Below are positions 6,784 through 14,810 of a stretch of 55,175 nt of DNA, one piece after another. The notes below the pieces were generated by a model, which was not told the origin of the DNA, did not search any database, and was given only the letters and a program-made list of their open reading frames with translations. This stretch comes from Chloroflexota bacterium. GTDB taxonomy: Bacteria; Chloroflexota; Dormibacteria; Dormibacterales; Dormibacteraceae. Where the stretch lies: contig VBEF01000020.1 of NCBI GenBank assembly GCA_005881275.1, positions 1 through 55,175 of the forward strand, in the 5' to 3' direction. The position numbers and the translations under genes were made by a program. Positions within the stretch are counted from its first letter, which is position 1, and each line of letters begins with the position of its first letter.

Positions 6784-8036
6784 GCGAGTCGAGTCGGCAA
6801 CTCTACCCATGCCAGGTCAGTCTGCTCGCCGCTGCTCATGTCGCGCAGACGGGCGGTCCGCTGCGCCGCGTCGGCCGGACTGAGCAGCACGACGAACTTC
6901 ACGCCGAGCTTGTTCGCGGAGCGCATCTTCGCGGCCAGGCTCTTCGGCTCGTAGTCGACAGCCGTGGATCGCACCGACCGGCAGATCCGCGCGACCTCGG
7001 CGGCTTCGACCGCGAGGTCTCCGTCCGGCAGCACCATCACATCGGCCGCCGGTCTCGTGCCCACCGGTTCGCCCTTCACCGCCATCAGCTCGATGACACG
7101 GTCGAGTCCGCCGGCGAACCCGACGCCAGGTGTGGAGGGCCAGCCCTCCGCTTCGGCCAGGCCGTCGTAGCGTCCGCCGGATGCCAGCGCGTCCTGCTGC
7201 CCTCTCGCTCCGCCCGGATAGAACTCGAACACAGTCCGCGTGTAGTAGTCGAGACCGCGCACCAGGTATGGGTTGTGCTCGTATTCGATGCCCGCCGCGT
7301 CCAGCAGGCGCCGGACGAGCGCCCAGTGCGCGGCGCAGTCCGCGCACAGGTGGTCGGTGATCTTCGGGGCGGCGCTCTTGAAGGGCTGATCCTGCCCGAC
7401 CTTGGAGTCGAGCAGCCGCAGCGGGTTGCGCTCGAGGCGGAGCTGGGAATCGGCGTGCAGCCTGGACTTCAGCGGCCGGTAGTAGTCCTTCAGTCGATCG
7501 AGATAGGCGGGCCGGCACTTGGCGTCGCCTATGGAGTTCAGCTCCAGACGAACATCTCGCACGCCGACCTCGTCCAGCCAGCTGCCCGCAAGCTCGATCA
7601 CCTCAGCGTCGAATCCTGGGCTCGCGCCGCCGATGACCTCGACGTTGAACTGAGAGAACTGCCGGTACCTGCCCTTCTGCGGCTTGTCGTGGCGAAACAT
7701 CGGGCCGATCAGATAAAGACGCGAGGGCTGAGGGCCCTGGTTGAGCCCGCCCTCGAAGTAGGCGCGCACCACGCCCGCTGTTGCCTCCGGCCGGAGCGCG
7801 AGGTCTTGCGACCCGCGCTTCTCAAGGCGATACAGCTCTTTCGCCACGGCATCGGTGTCCTCGCCGACGCGTTGAATCAGCTCGACCTGCTCGATGACCG
7901 GCGTCGCGATCTCCTGATAGCCGAATCGTCTGGCCACGTCCGCGGCGCCCTGCTCTGCCTCACGCCACAGCGGAATCGCCGCCGGGAGGATGTCGCGAAC
8001 TCCGCGGGCGGCTTTGATCGGCTGGGTTCGAGGCAT
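6780..8036 (-). CDS. hisS: Histidyl-tRNA synthetase
   Basis: Class II synthetase for tRNA-His, 418 residues, full length. Seen: N-terminal GVRDILP, motif 2 region MFRHDKPQKGRYRQFSQFN, the histidine-specific GLDYYTRTVFEFY, motif 3 PGVGFAGGLDRVIELM and an anticodon-binding C-terminal domain. It is translationally coupled to aspS (ATGA overlap), a common pairing. A TACACT hexamer on the minus strand at 8052-8047, 10 nt before the ATG, may be the -10 of a near-leaderless transcript. Confidence 0.97.
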   Translation of the reverse strand: MPRTQPIKAARGVRDILPAAIPLWREAEQGAADVARRFGYQEIATPVIEQVELIQRVGEDTDAVAKELYRLEKRGSQDLALRPEATAGVVRAYFEGGLNQGPQPSRLYLIGPMFRHDKPQKGRYRQFSQFNVEVIGGASPGFDAEVIELAGSWLDEVGVRDVRLELNSIGDAKCRPAYLDRLKDYYRPLKSRLHADSQLRLERNPLRLLDSKVGQDQPFKSAAPKITDHLCADCAAHWALVRRLLDAAGIEYEHNPYLVRGLDYYTRTVFEFYPGGARGQQDALASGGRYDGLAEAEGWPSTPGVGFAGGLDRVIELMAVKGEPVGTRPAADVMVLPDGDLAVEAAEVARICRSVRSTAVDYEPKSLAAKMRSANKLGVKFVVLLSPADAAQRTARLRDMSSGEQTDLAWVELPTRLA

Positions 8037-8086
8037 CGGAGGTTCAAGTGTAAGAACCGTGGGTTGGCCGGTTAAACTCTCGCGCC

Positions 8087-8422
8087 GTGACGACGGCCTA
8101 TGTCCAGCTCGCTTCGATGATCCTGGCGGCGCTCGCGCTCATCATGGGCGCCTACCTCTTGATCATCGGCAAGCGGCCCTGGCGAGGCGGCGAGAAAGCG
8201 GACGTCGCGCCGCGCGTGCGGCTGCTCGGCCTCAGCTACATCCTCGTGTTCGGCGCGGCGATGGTCCAGATCATCACGCAGCCGTCCGGGGTCGACGCTG
8301 AAGCCCTGGGTGGATTGATGGTGCTGGGCGGGATGATCGTGATCGTCGTCGTCTACCTCGAGGCGCGTGCCTCGCGGCGGGCGTCGCACGAGGACAGGCT
8401 GGACACCCGCCTGCGGAACTAG
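8087..8422 (+). CDS. Small membrane protein, unknown function
   Basis: 111 residues, not recognised. Three hydrophobic segments (about residues 6-28, 44-64 and 70-92) and a charged C-terminal tail (EARASRRASHEDRLDTRLRN). It diverges from hisS. The start GTG 8087 sits 8 nt after TAAACT (8073-8078), consistent with a leaderless message. It converges with the hybrid kinase gene, 6 bp apart. Confidence 0.65.
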   Translation: MTTAYVQLASMILAALALIMGAYLLIIGKRPWRGGEKADVAPRVRLLGLSYILVFGAAMVQIITQPSGVDAEALGGLMVLGGMIVIVVVYLEARASRRASHEDRLDTRLRN

Positions 8423-8428
8423 GAGCCT

Positions 8429-10027
8429 CTAGAGACCCGCCGTCTCCCGGTTCGTCCGATAGCCCGCCGCCGCCTTGAGCGCCTCATTCAGGTCATCGAG
8501 CCGGACCGGCTTGCTCATGTAGTCGTCGAAGCCTGCGCGGAGGCAGCGCTCCTGGTCGCCGGGCCCGGCCATGGCAGTCAGCGCGATCAAACGCGGCCTG
8601 TTGCCGCGCGGCCAGCGCCGGCAGATCGCTTCCGCGGCGACGAGCCCGTCCATCTCCGGCATCAAAACGTCCATCAACAGCGCGTCGTACGCCTGCTGCG
8701 CCACCGAAGCGACAGCCTCGCGGCCGTTCGAGACGACATCGGCGGTGTGCCCGAGCTTGGTGACCAGTCGCTTCAGCAGGTTCTGGTTCAACGCGTTGTC
8801 ATCCGCGATGAGGACCCGCAGCTGTCCTGGTTCGACCTGTTGGGCAACTTGCGGCTGGGCCCCTCGACCACCGAGCTGGATCATCACGTCGTGCAGCGTC
8901 CGCGGCGGCACCGGCTTGGTCAGCGTCGCCTGGATCACGCCGCCGTCGGCGGCGGCGGCCTCCGCCGGTCCTGGGCTCGCCGACGCGATCAGCACGATCG
9001 GCATCTGCTCGGGTCGCCGCAGCGAGCGGAGCGAGGTCGAGATCTCGAGCCCATCGATTGAGGGCGGGCGGTGCTCGATCAACGCGATGTCGAATGGACG
9101 CCCGACCTGGATCGCACCGAGCGCCTCTTCCGGAGTCGCTGACGTGGCGGTGGCGCCCCACTGCTCGACCTGCAGCGCAAGGACGCGCTTTTCCGTCGGA
9201 TCGGCCGCGATGACGAGGACGCGCATCGCCTCGAGAGTCAGAAGCGTCGTGGCCACCGCCCCCGGCAGGGACTCACCCAGGATGGTGAAGCCGAACGTTG
9301 TGCCCGCATCCGGGCCGGCCTCCACCCCACCTTGCTCGACGCGCAGCTCGCCATCCATCAGCTCGACCAGCTGCTTGGTGGTGCGCAGGCTCAACACCGC
9401 GAGGCGGTCGCCAGGTTCGAGCTTGTCGTAAGGACCGGTCACTCCGTCGAGCCCACCCCGCAGGATCCTGGCCGGAACGCCCCGTCCTGTATCCCGAATC
9501 TTGAACTGCAGCGTCACGAGCCCGCCACGATCCTCCGAGGTCAGCTCGATCCCGATCCCGCCGCGATAGGTGCGGTCGACCGCACCGTGCAGCAGAGTCA
9601 GGAGGATCTGCTCCACGCGACGCGAGTCCCCGATCACGACATTCGGCACTTGGGGCGCCGCATCAAAAGAAATGTCGAGGCTCTTCGCGCCGGCCGCCTC
9701 CGCCACAAGAGCCAGGCAGCTCTCGACGGTCGAGCGAACGTCAAACGGATGAAGGGCGAGCTCGAACTCGCCGCTTCCGATGGTCGCGGCGTCCAGCACC
9801 TCGTCCACGATTCGCGCCACCTGCTCGGCGCCCGCCTCAACGATCGCCGCCAGCTCGCGCTCCTCGCTCGTCTCCGCCCCGGTGGAGAGCAGGCCGGCGG
9901 CGCCGACCACCGCGTTGAGCTGATTCCGGAGCTGATGGCCGACGTCGGCGAGCAGCTCGGCGTCGACCTCGATCGTGCGGTTGTGGTGGCCGTCCACGTG
10001 CGGCTCTGGCGACTTGAACTCGTCCAT
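8429..10027 (-). CDS. Hybrid histidine kinase-like protein with two receiver domains, degenerate kinase
   Basis: 532 residues, no membrane segment. A HisKA-like helix pair carries H31 in GHQLRNQLNAV, where the usual E/D after His is Q. The HATPase domain keeps IRDTGRGVP, but the N-box reads LLTLLHGAV (both Asn gone) and the glycine-rich G2 box is absent (LAVLSLRTTKQL). Receiver 1 has DIALIEHRPP, so the phospho-acceptor Asp is Glu; receiver 2 is complete (IADDN, LLMDVLMPEMDG, LTAMA, SKP). It therefore looks like a pseudokinase feeding or sensing one active receiver. The ATG at 10027 overlaps the cpaF stop by 1 nt, suggesting a role in Tad pilus control. Confidence 0.88.
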   Translation of the reverse strand: MDEFKSPEPHVDGHHNRTIEVDAELLADVGHQLRNQLNAVVGAAGLLSTGAETSEERELAAIVEAGAEQVARIVDEVLDAATIGSGEFELALHPFDVRSTVESCLALVAEAAGAKSLDISFDAAPQVPNVVIGDSRRVEQILLTLLHGAVDRTYRGGIGIELTSEDRGGLVTLQFKIRDTGRGVPARILRGGLDGVTGPYDKLEPGDRLAVLSLRTTKQLVELMDGELRVEQGGVEAGPDAGTTFGFTILGESLPGAVATTLLTLEAMRVLVIAADPTEKRVLALQVEQWGATATSATPEEALGAIQVGRPFDIALIEHRPPSIDGLEISTSLRSLRRPEQMPIVLIASASPGPAEAAAADGGVIQATLTKPVPPRTLHDVMIQLGGRGAQPQVAQQVEPGQLRVLIADDNALNQNLLKRLVTKLGHTADVVSNGREAVASVAQQAYDALLMDVLMPEMDGLVAAEAICRRWPRGNRPRLIALTAMAGPGDQERCLRAGFDDYMSKPVRLDDLNEALKAAAGYRTNRETAGL

Positions 10028-11538
10028 CAACAAAGGTTCTCCGGAGGCGGTTGATTCGACGGGCTGAACATCGAGACGGGAAAGTCGACCCCGTTGCTTT
10101 GAAAGTGAGCGAAGAAGTTGGAGCGCGACCCGGTCGCGGTGTGGTAGCCGACGGCGCGACCGTCCGGGGTGACCCCGATCTGTCTGAACGTGAAGATCTC
10201 CTGCAGGACGAGCTCTCCTTCCACGATGCCCAGCACCTCCGCGACGCTTACGATCTTTCGCGCCCCGCCGCGCAATCTTTCCGTCTGCACGACGATGTTG
10301 ATGGCCGACGCGATCTGTCCTCGGATGGCGCGAGACGGCAGCTCCGTCCCGGCGAGAAGAACCAGTGTCTCGAGCCGGGTGATCGCGTCCCGGGGATTGT
10401 TGGCGTGGACCGTGCTCATGGACCCGTCGTGGCCCGTGTTCATCGCCTGCAACATGTCGAGCGCTTCGCCGCCGCGGACCTCGCCAACGATGATCCTGTC
10501 GGGACGCATGCGCAGCGAGTTGCGCACGAGGTCCCGGATCATGATCTGGCCCTTTCCTTCGACGTTGGCGGGCTTCGACTCGAGGCTGATCACGTGCACC
10601 TGCCGAAGCCGAAGCTCGGCCGCGTCCTCGCACGTGACGATGCGCTCGTCGCCGGGGATGAATCCCGACAGCACGTTGAGCAAGGTCGTCTTGCCGGATC
10701 CGGTGCCGCCCGAGACGATGATGTTCAGCCGCGTCTTCACGGCCGCGTCGAGATACTCGAGGATCGCCTCGCTCGAGCCGCCCGTCGCCACGATCTTCTC
10801 GGGAGTCAAGACCTCGCGGCCAAACTTGCGGATCGTCAGGCACGGGCCGTAGATCGCGACGGGCGGGATGACGACGTTGACGCGCGAGCCGTCCTTCAAC
10901 CGCGCGTCGCACATCGGCTCTGACTCGTCCACGCGGCGGCCGATCGTCGACACGATCCGGTCGATCACGCGTCGCAGGCTGGCCTCGTCCTCGAACGCGA
11001 GGTTGGTCAGCTCGATCCGTCCGCGCCGCTCGACGAAGATCTGCTCCGGCCGGTTGACCATGATCTCGGTGATGTCCGGGTCGCGCAGCGGTGCTTCGAG
11101 CGGACCGAGCCCGATGACCTCGTCGAAGAGAATCTCGACGAGGCGTTCGCGGTCTGCCGCCGTGACCAGCGCCGCGGGCGGCTTGGCGCGAAAGTGGTCG
11201 TCGGTCAGCTGCAGCAGAAGTCGCCGGATACCGGCGCGGTTGGTGATGTCGATCGCCGCGGCGTGCCGCCGCAAGAGATCGGCATGGATCTCCGCCTTCG
11301 CGGCGGCCAGGGCGGGACTGAGAACGGCCGGGCCGTCGGTGCGGAGTGCTTCGACGACGGCCTGGGCGGACGTCCCTTCGCGAGGCACCGCGCGGCGCTC
11401 CACCGGGGCGATGCTTGGCGCACCGTCGACCGGTGTCTCCGGAGCGGTGACGGGAGTCTGCGGACCGGTCACCGGAGCCTGCGGCCCCGTCGCCGGCGTC
11501 TGCTGGTAGCGCCGGTCGAACCTCTCCGAGAGCTTCAT
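10027..11538 (-). CDS. cpaF: Tad pilus assembly ATPase CpaF/TadA
   Basis: Type II/IV secretion ATPase that powers Tad/Flp pilus assembly at the inner face of the membrane. 503 residues. The N-terminal 45 residues contain short TPVT/GPQ-type repeats. Then follow the CpaF N-domain (EIMVNRPEQIFVERRGRIE), Walker A GGTGSGKTTLL, the Asp box (VTCEDAAEL), Walker B region PDRIIVGEVRGGEALDMLQAMNTGHDGS and the His box STVHANN. The start ATG 11538 overlaps the stop of the HEAT-repeat gene as ATGA. It is on the strand opposite the other tad genes, in an operon with a HEAT-repeat protein and a hybrid kinase-like protein. Confidence 0.95.
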   Translation of the reverse strand: MKLSERFDRRYQQTPATGPQAPVTGPQTPVTAPETPVDGAPSIAPVERRAVPREGTSAQAVVEALRTDGPAVLSPALAAAKAEIHADLLRRHAAAIDITNRAGIRRLLLQLTDDHFRAKPPAALVTAADRERLVEILFDEVIGLGPLEAPLRDPDITEIMVNRPEQIFVERRGRIELTNLAFEDEASLRRVIDRIVSTIGRRVDESEPMCDARLKDGSRVNVVIPPVAIYGPCLTIRKFGREVLTPEKIVATGGSSEAILEYLDAAVKTRLNIIVSGGTGSGKTTLLNVLSGFIPGDERIVTCEDAAELRLRQVHVISLESKPANVEGKGQIMIRDLVRNSLRMRPDRIIVGEVRGGEALDMLQAMNTGHDGSMSTVHANNPRDAITRLETLVLLAGTELPSRAIRGQIASAINIVVQTERLRGGARKIVSVAEVLGIVEGELVLQEIFTFRQIGVTPDGRAVGYHTATGSRSNFFAHFQSNGVDFPVSMFSPSNQPPPENLC

Positions 11539-12377
11539 CGCGGCCTGCCCACGACCCGCCGGACGAGGCGGCGATACGAGCGGTCGGCGGTTTTCTTGAT
11601 CCGCGGTTCCGGATCCGACTCGGCGAGACGGTGCAGCCCGTCGGCCGCGGAACGGTTGCCGATCATGGCCAGCGCCTTGCAGGCGGCCAGCCGCACACTG
11701 GCCGGCCAGCGGCGGTCGTGAGCGATGCCGAGCAGAGGCGAGACGCGAAGCACATCCCGGCGGAGGCCGCAGGCGAGAACTGTGGCCACAGCCGCTCGCT
11801 CGCTGGCGGGCTGCCGCATCAGCGCCTCGATGTCGACATCTGAAGCCGCCCTCGACAGGGCAATCGCCAGGCGGTACAGCGGGATGCGATCGCCGGACGC
11901 CATCAGATGCTCCACCGCTCGCCTGCCGCCGAGCCTCGAGAGGGACCGCACCGCCGCCTCCCCCACCTCGGGGCTGGGGTCCTGCAGCAGGTCCGCGATC
12001 CACACGATGGCTTCGGACATCCGGGCCGCGCCGCAGATCCGGGCGGCGGCCGCCCTGGTGCCGGCATCGGGGCTGGCGAGCGCGTTGATGAGATCGTCAT
12101 AGAGCTGCGAGCGCCGGAGCAGCTCATGGGTCATGAAGTGCCCCAGGAGGCCAACCCCGGGGCGGTCGAGGGCGGACCCTAATACCGCCGCCACGGCGAA
12201 GGGCTCGGCCAGGAGCTCCGCGCTGCTCGCGTTAAGCACCGCGGCGCGTTCGCCCGCCAGGGCGGTGTTAAGCACACGGTCAATCCGACCGGCCACCCGA
12301 GACTTGCCCCCAGAGCGTGCGGAGGCCTGCGTCGCCGGACGTGGATTTGAGCCATTGCTGCGAAGCGAAGGGTCCAT
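11535..12377 (-). CDS. HEAT-repeat protein in the Tad locus
   Basis: 280 residues, basic and alanine/arginine-rich at the ends. From about residue 85 on, repeated helical pairs with the HEAT pattern are visible (LASPDAGTRAAAARICG, LLQDPSPEVGEAAVRSLSRLGG, RRWPASVRLAACKALAMIG, AESDPEPRIKKTADRSYRRL). No catalytic motif and no clear membrane segment. Such proteins usually act as binding scaffolds. The ATGA overlap with cpaF points to a role with the pilus ATPase; this is inferred from context only. Confidence 0.75.
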   Translation of the reverse strand: MDPSLRSNGSNPRPATQASARSGGKSRVAGRIDRVLNTALAGERAAVLNASSAELLAEPFAVAAVLGSALDRPGVGLLGHFMTHELLRRSQLYDDLINALASPDAGTRAAAARICGAARMSEAIVWIADLLQDPSPEVGEAAVRSLSRLGGRRAVEHLMASGDRIPLYRLAIALSRAASDVDIEALMRQPASERAAVATVLACGLRRDVLRVSPLLGIAHDRRWPASVRLAACKALAMIGNRSAADGLHRLAESDPEPRIKKTADRSYRRLVRRVVGRPR

Positions 12378-12392
12378 TTGGGGGGCGGTTGC

Positions 12393-12400
12393 TACAGTAT
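12393..12400 (+). promoter_or_regulatory. Divergent AT-rich -10 region (HEAT/cpaF and tadZ)
   Basis: TACAGTAT is an isolated AT-rich island between the two halves of the Tad locus. Read rightward, TACAGT ends 9 nt before the TTG start at 12408; read leftward, TACTGT (12399-12394) lies 16 nt before the ATG at 12377. A shared divergent promoter is inferred; no convincing -35 was found. Confidence 0.4.
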
Positions 12401-12407
12401 CGGCGTT

Positions 12408-13709
12408 TTGAACGCCCGTGAGGTTCCTGAAACCTTACAGCGGGCGCGGGAGGAAGAGCCACACCAGGTGGGCGCTAGCGGCGGCGTTCCCGCCGAAGAT
12501 CAGGCGCCGTCGGTCCTCCAGGTGCGGATGCGCATCCTGGAGATGTCGGCTGTCTTTTCGGAGCTGGACGACGGCGTTTTGCGGGCCGTCGCGCGCCGGA
12601 TGCGCGAGGTCGGCCTGGCCGCCCGGGACACGCTGCGCCTGGGCGGCCAGGGCGGCGACGTTGTCGTCTTCCTGGGTTCCGGACAGGTCGAGGAGTCGAT
12701 CACCGATTCGAACGGCAGGGTCCTCCTGACCCGCCGCCCGCTCCCCGGCGACCTGCTTATCCTGCCCGCGCCTCGAACCGGAGACCGTTACGTCACCAGC
12801 ATCTACGGGATCTCTGACGCCGTCCTGTTGACTCTGGATCGAGACGGGATGCTGGAGGGCCTCGGCCCGGAGGTCGAGAAGATTGCCCTGGTCCTCGACA
12901 AGCTGTGGGAGCAGGAGCTGTCGGCCGCCGCCGCGGCCGAGGCCCAGACCGCGTCCCGGACGGCCGCACCGATCGTCGCCGTCTTCTCGGCCAAGGGCGG
13001 GGCGGGCACGACGACGCTGGCGATCAACACCGCTGCGGTGCTGGCTCGCAAGTATCCGAGGCAGGTGCTCCTCATCGACCTGGGTGCGCCTTTCGGCCAT
13101 GCGGCTCTGTTCGCGGATCTCATCGCGACCGGATCGATCGCCAGCGCCACCAAAGCCTCCGAGGCGGATTTCGAGCCGGTGCTGCGCGGCAACATCGTCA
13201 ACCACAAGAGCGGAATGGGCGTCTTGCCCGGCACCCTCCGGCCGGAAGAGGTCGACACCTTGACCGGGGACCGCGTCGGCCGCGTTCTTGACGTGGTGGT
13301 TGCCTGGCAGAAGCTGATCGTCGTCGACCTTGGTACCTCGCTGGCCGAGGCGGCGCTGGCCGTCATCGAGCGCGCCGAATGCCTGGTCATCGTGGTGCCA
13401 CCCGAGATCGCGGCCATGACGGACGCGCGCCGGGCGATCGCGATCTTCCGCGACATCATGAATGTGGCCGACCACCGGATGGAGCTGGTGTTGAACCAGC
13501 GCTCACCCCACCCGCCCCTCGATCGGGCCGCGGTTGAATCGATCCTTGGTCGCAAGGTGTCGGTCGTCGTCGGTTTCGACGACTCACGTCCAGAAGACTC
13601 AACCCTCGCCGGCGGACTTGTCCTGCAGCACGACCCCAACTCGATGGTGTCGCGCGGAGCCGCCGACGTCGCACGCGTGGTCCTGGCCAGCCTCAAGCTC
13701 GATGGGTAG
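12408..13709 (+). CDS. cNMP-binding-domain/TadZ (CpaE) fusion
   Basis: Localisation ATPase of Tad pili. The N-terminal third looks like a Crp-type cyclic-nucleotide/effector domain (VFSELDDGVLRAVARRMREV, LRLGGQGGDVVVFLGSGQVEES, RPLPGDLLIL) without an HTH. The C-terminal two thirds is a ParA/MinD-like ATPase: FSAKGGAGTTTLAINTA as P-loop, where the usual Lys-Thr is Thr-Thr as in TadZ-type proteins, then LLIDLGAPFG and LIVVDLG. The start is uncertain: TTG 12408 (433 residues) sits just after a -10-like island, while TTG 12378 would overlap that island. An overlap of 8 nt with the next gene indicates coupling. Confidence 0.88.
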   Translation: MNAREVPETLQRAREEEPHQVGASGGVPAEDQAPSVLQVRMRILEMSAVFSELDDGVLRAVARRMREVGLAARDTLRLGGQGGDVVVFLGSGQVEESITDSNGRVLLTRRPLPGDLLILPAPRTGDRYVTSIYGISDAVLLTLDRDGMLEGLGPEVEKIALVLDKLWEQELSAAAAAEAQTASRTAAPIVAVFSAKGGAGTTTLAINTAAVLARKYPRQVLLIDLGAPFGHAALFADLIATGSIASATKASEADFEPVLRGNIVNHKSGMGVLPGTLRPEEVDTLTGDRVGRVLDVVVAWQKLIVVDLGTSLAEAALAVIERAECLVIVVPPEIAAMTDARRAIAIFRDIMNVADHRMELVLNQRSPHPPLDRAAVESILGRKVSVVVGFDDSRPEDSTLAGGLVLQHDPNSMVSRGAADVARVVLASLKLDG

Positions 13710-14196
13710 CCGCCACAGGAGAGGACGCGGCCAGGCGCTGGTCGAGTTCGCCATCGCGCTGCCAGTGCTGGCTGTCCTCATTGCGGGCGTGCTCGAGATG
13801 GGTCATGGCTACGCGTTCGCGGTCGCGACCTCCGACGCCGCTCGCGATGCCGCGCGATATGTCGCAGGCAAGACCTCGACCACCAACGGGCCCGGGCTGG
13901 CCGCGATGTGCAGCCTGGTCACCTCCGACCTCGCCGCGATGACGTCCAGCGTCAGCTGTCCCACACAGGTCAACCACGCGCCGCCATTCGTCGTCGGTGC
14001 TGACTACACGAAACCGGCCGCGGGGCAAGCAGTTGTCGCGGTGTACTGCGGCACCAGCGTGGACTGCAGCGGTTCGATCACCACCCTCTACCAATCAGAG
14101 GTCGACGTCTATGTCTACTACGGCTTCAGCGACCTGAACATCCTCGGCGGCGGGATCACGATCCAGGGGTCGAGCCGAGCCACGACGGCCTGGTGA
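13702..14196 (+). CDS. TadE-like minor pilin
   Basis: 164 residues. Basic start then RGQALVEFAIALPVLAVLIAGVLEMG, the TadE-type processed leader/membrane segment with the conserved Glu, followed by a small extracytoplasmic domain with several Cys. Expected to be cleaved by a prepilin peptidase and to assemble with the pilus. ATG 13702 lies within the end of the tadZ gene, and the stop overlaps the next start (GTGA), so translation is coupled. Confidence 0.85.
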   Translation: MGSRHRRGRGQALVEFAIALPVLAVLIAGVLEMGHGYAFAVATSDAARDAARYVAGKTSTTNGPGLAAMCSLVTSDLAAMTSSVSCPTQVNHAPPFVVGADYTKPAAGQAVVAVYCGTSVDCSGSITTLYQSEVDVYVYYGFSDLNILGGGITIQGSSRATTAW

Positions 14197-14810
14197 GATA
14201 CCGCGCACGAGGTCAGGCGCTGCTGGAGTTCGCGCTCATCGCGCCCGTCCTGCTGCTGATGATCGGCGCGACCGTGGACCTCGGTCGCGGCCTTCTGATC
14301 TACACGATGCTGCAGGGCGCGTCGCGCGATATGGCGAGGCAGGCGGTGCTCGGCTACTACAGCGGTTCGAACACGCTGCCCCCGACGTGCACCGCGCTGG
14401 CGACACCCTGCACGCTCGGACCCCTGACCAACGGCGCGCACCAGCTGGACGCGCTCGGGATGTCGGTCGTGTACCAGGACTCCAGCGCGATCTCGAGCCC
14501 TCCCTCTTACGGCACGTACGCCGCCAACGCCAACCCGCTGCTGCCCGGGACGATCACGCTGACCGGCGCCATCAACGCGAGCACGGTGTACGCGTTCGTG
14601 TACGAGCTCGACGCGAGGGGCGGCAACCCAAACCCGCGTTGGAGCTGTCCCACGTGCTCGGGCGCCAACGGCGCCGCGGTGCGCACGTCGGGGCACCAGC
14701 TGGTAGTCGTCGACCTGAAGCTCCAATGGAAACCCGTCCTGAACACGCTGCTCGGCATACCGAGCGTGATCACGTTCGACTCGCAGTCCGTCGAAAGGCT
14801 CGAGTACTGA
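14193..14810 (+). CDS. TadE-like minor pilin, second copy
   Basis: 205 residues with YRARGQALLEFALIAPVLLLMIGATVDLG at the N-terminus, the TadE-type leader, then an extracytoplasmic domain with a CPTCSG pair of cysteines. Paralogue of the preceding gene but with a longer, different C-terminal region. Start GTG 14193 (GTGA overlap) and stop overlapping the next ATG (TGATG). Confidence 0.84.
   Translation: MRYRARGQALLEFALIAPVLLLMIGATVDLGRGLLIYTMLQGASRDMARQAVLGYYSGSNTLPPTCTALATPCTLGPLTNGAHQLDALGMSVVYQDSSAISSPPSYGTYAANANPLLPGTITLTGAINASTVYAFVYELDARGGNPNPRWSCPTCSGANGAAVRTSGHQLVVVDLKLQWKPVLNTLLGIPSVITFDSQSVERLEY

Noticed and set aside
5455..6954. Plus-strand 499-codon open frame opposite aspS
   Set aside because: Shadow of a GC-rich gene on the other strand; composition (His/Arg/Val/Leu-rich) and lack of any family motif mark it as spurious.
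11410..11515. Proline/threonine repeats at the CpaF N-terminus as a mobile or CRISPR-like repeat
   Set aside because: Imperfect repeats of about 24 bp that keep frame and encode a flexible linker; no sign of an element.
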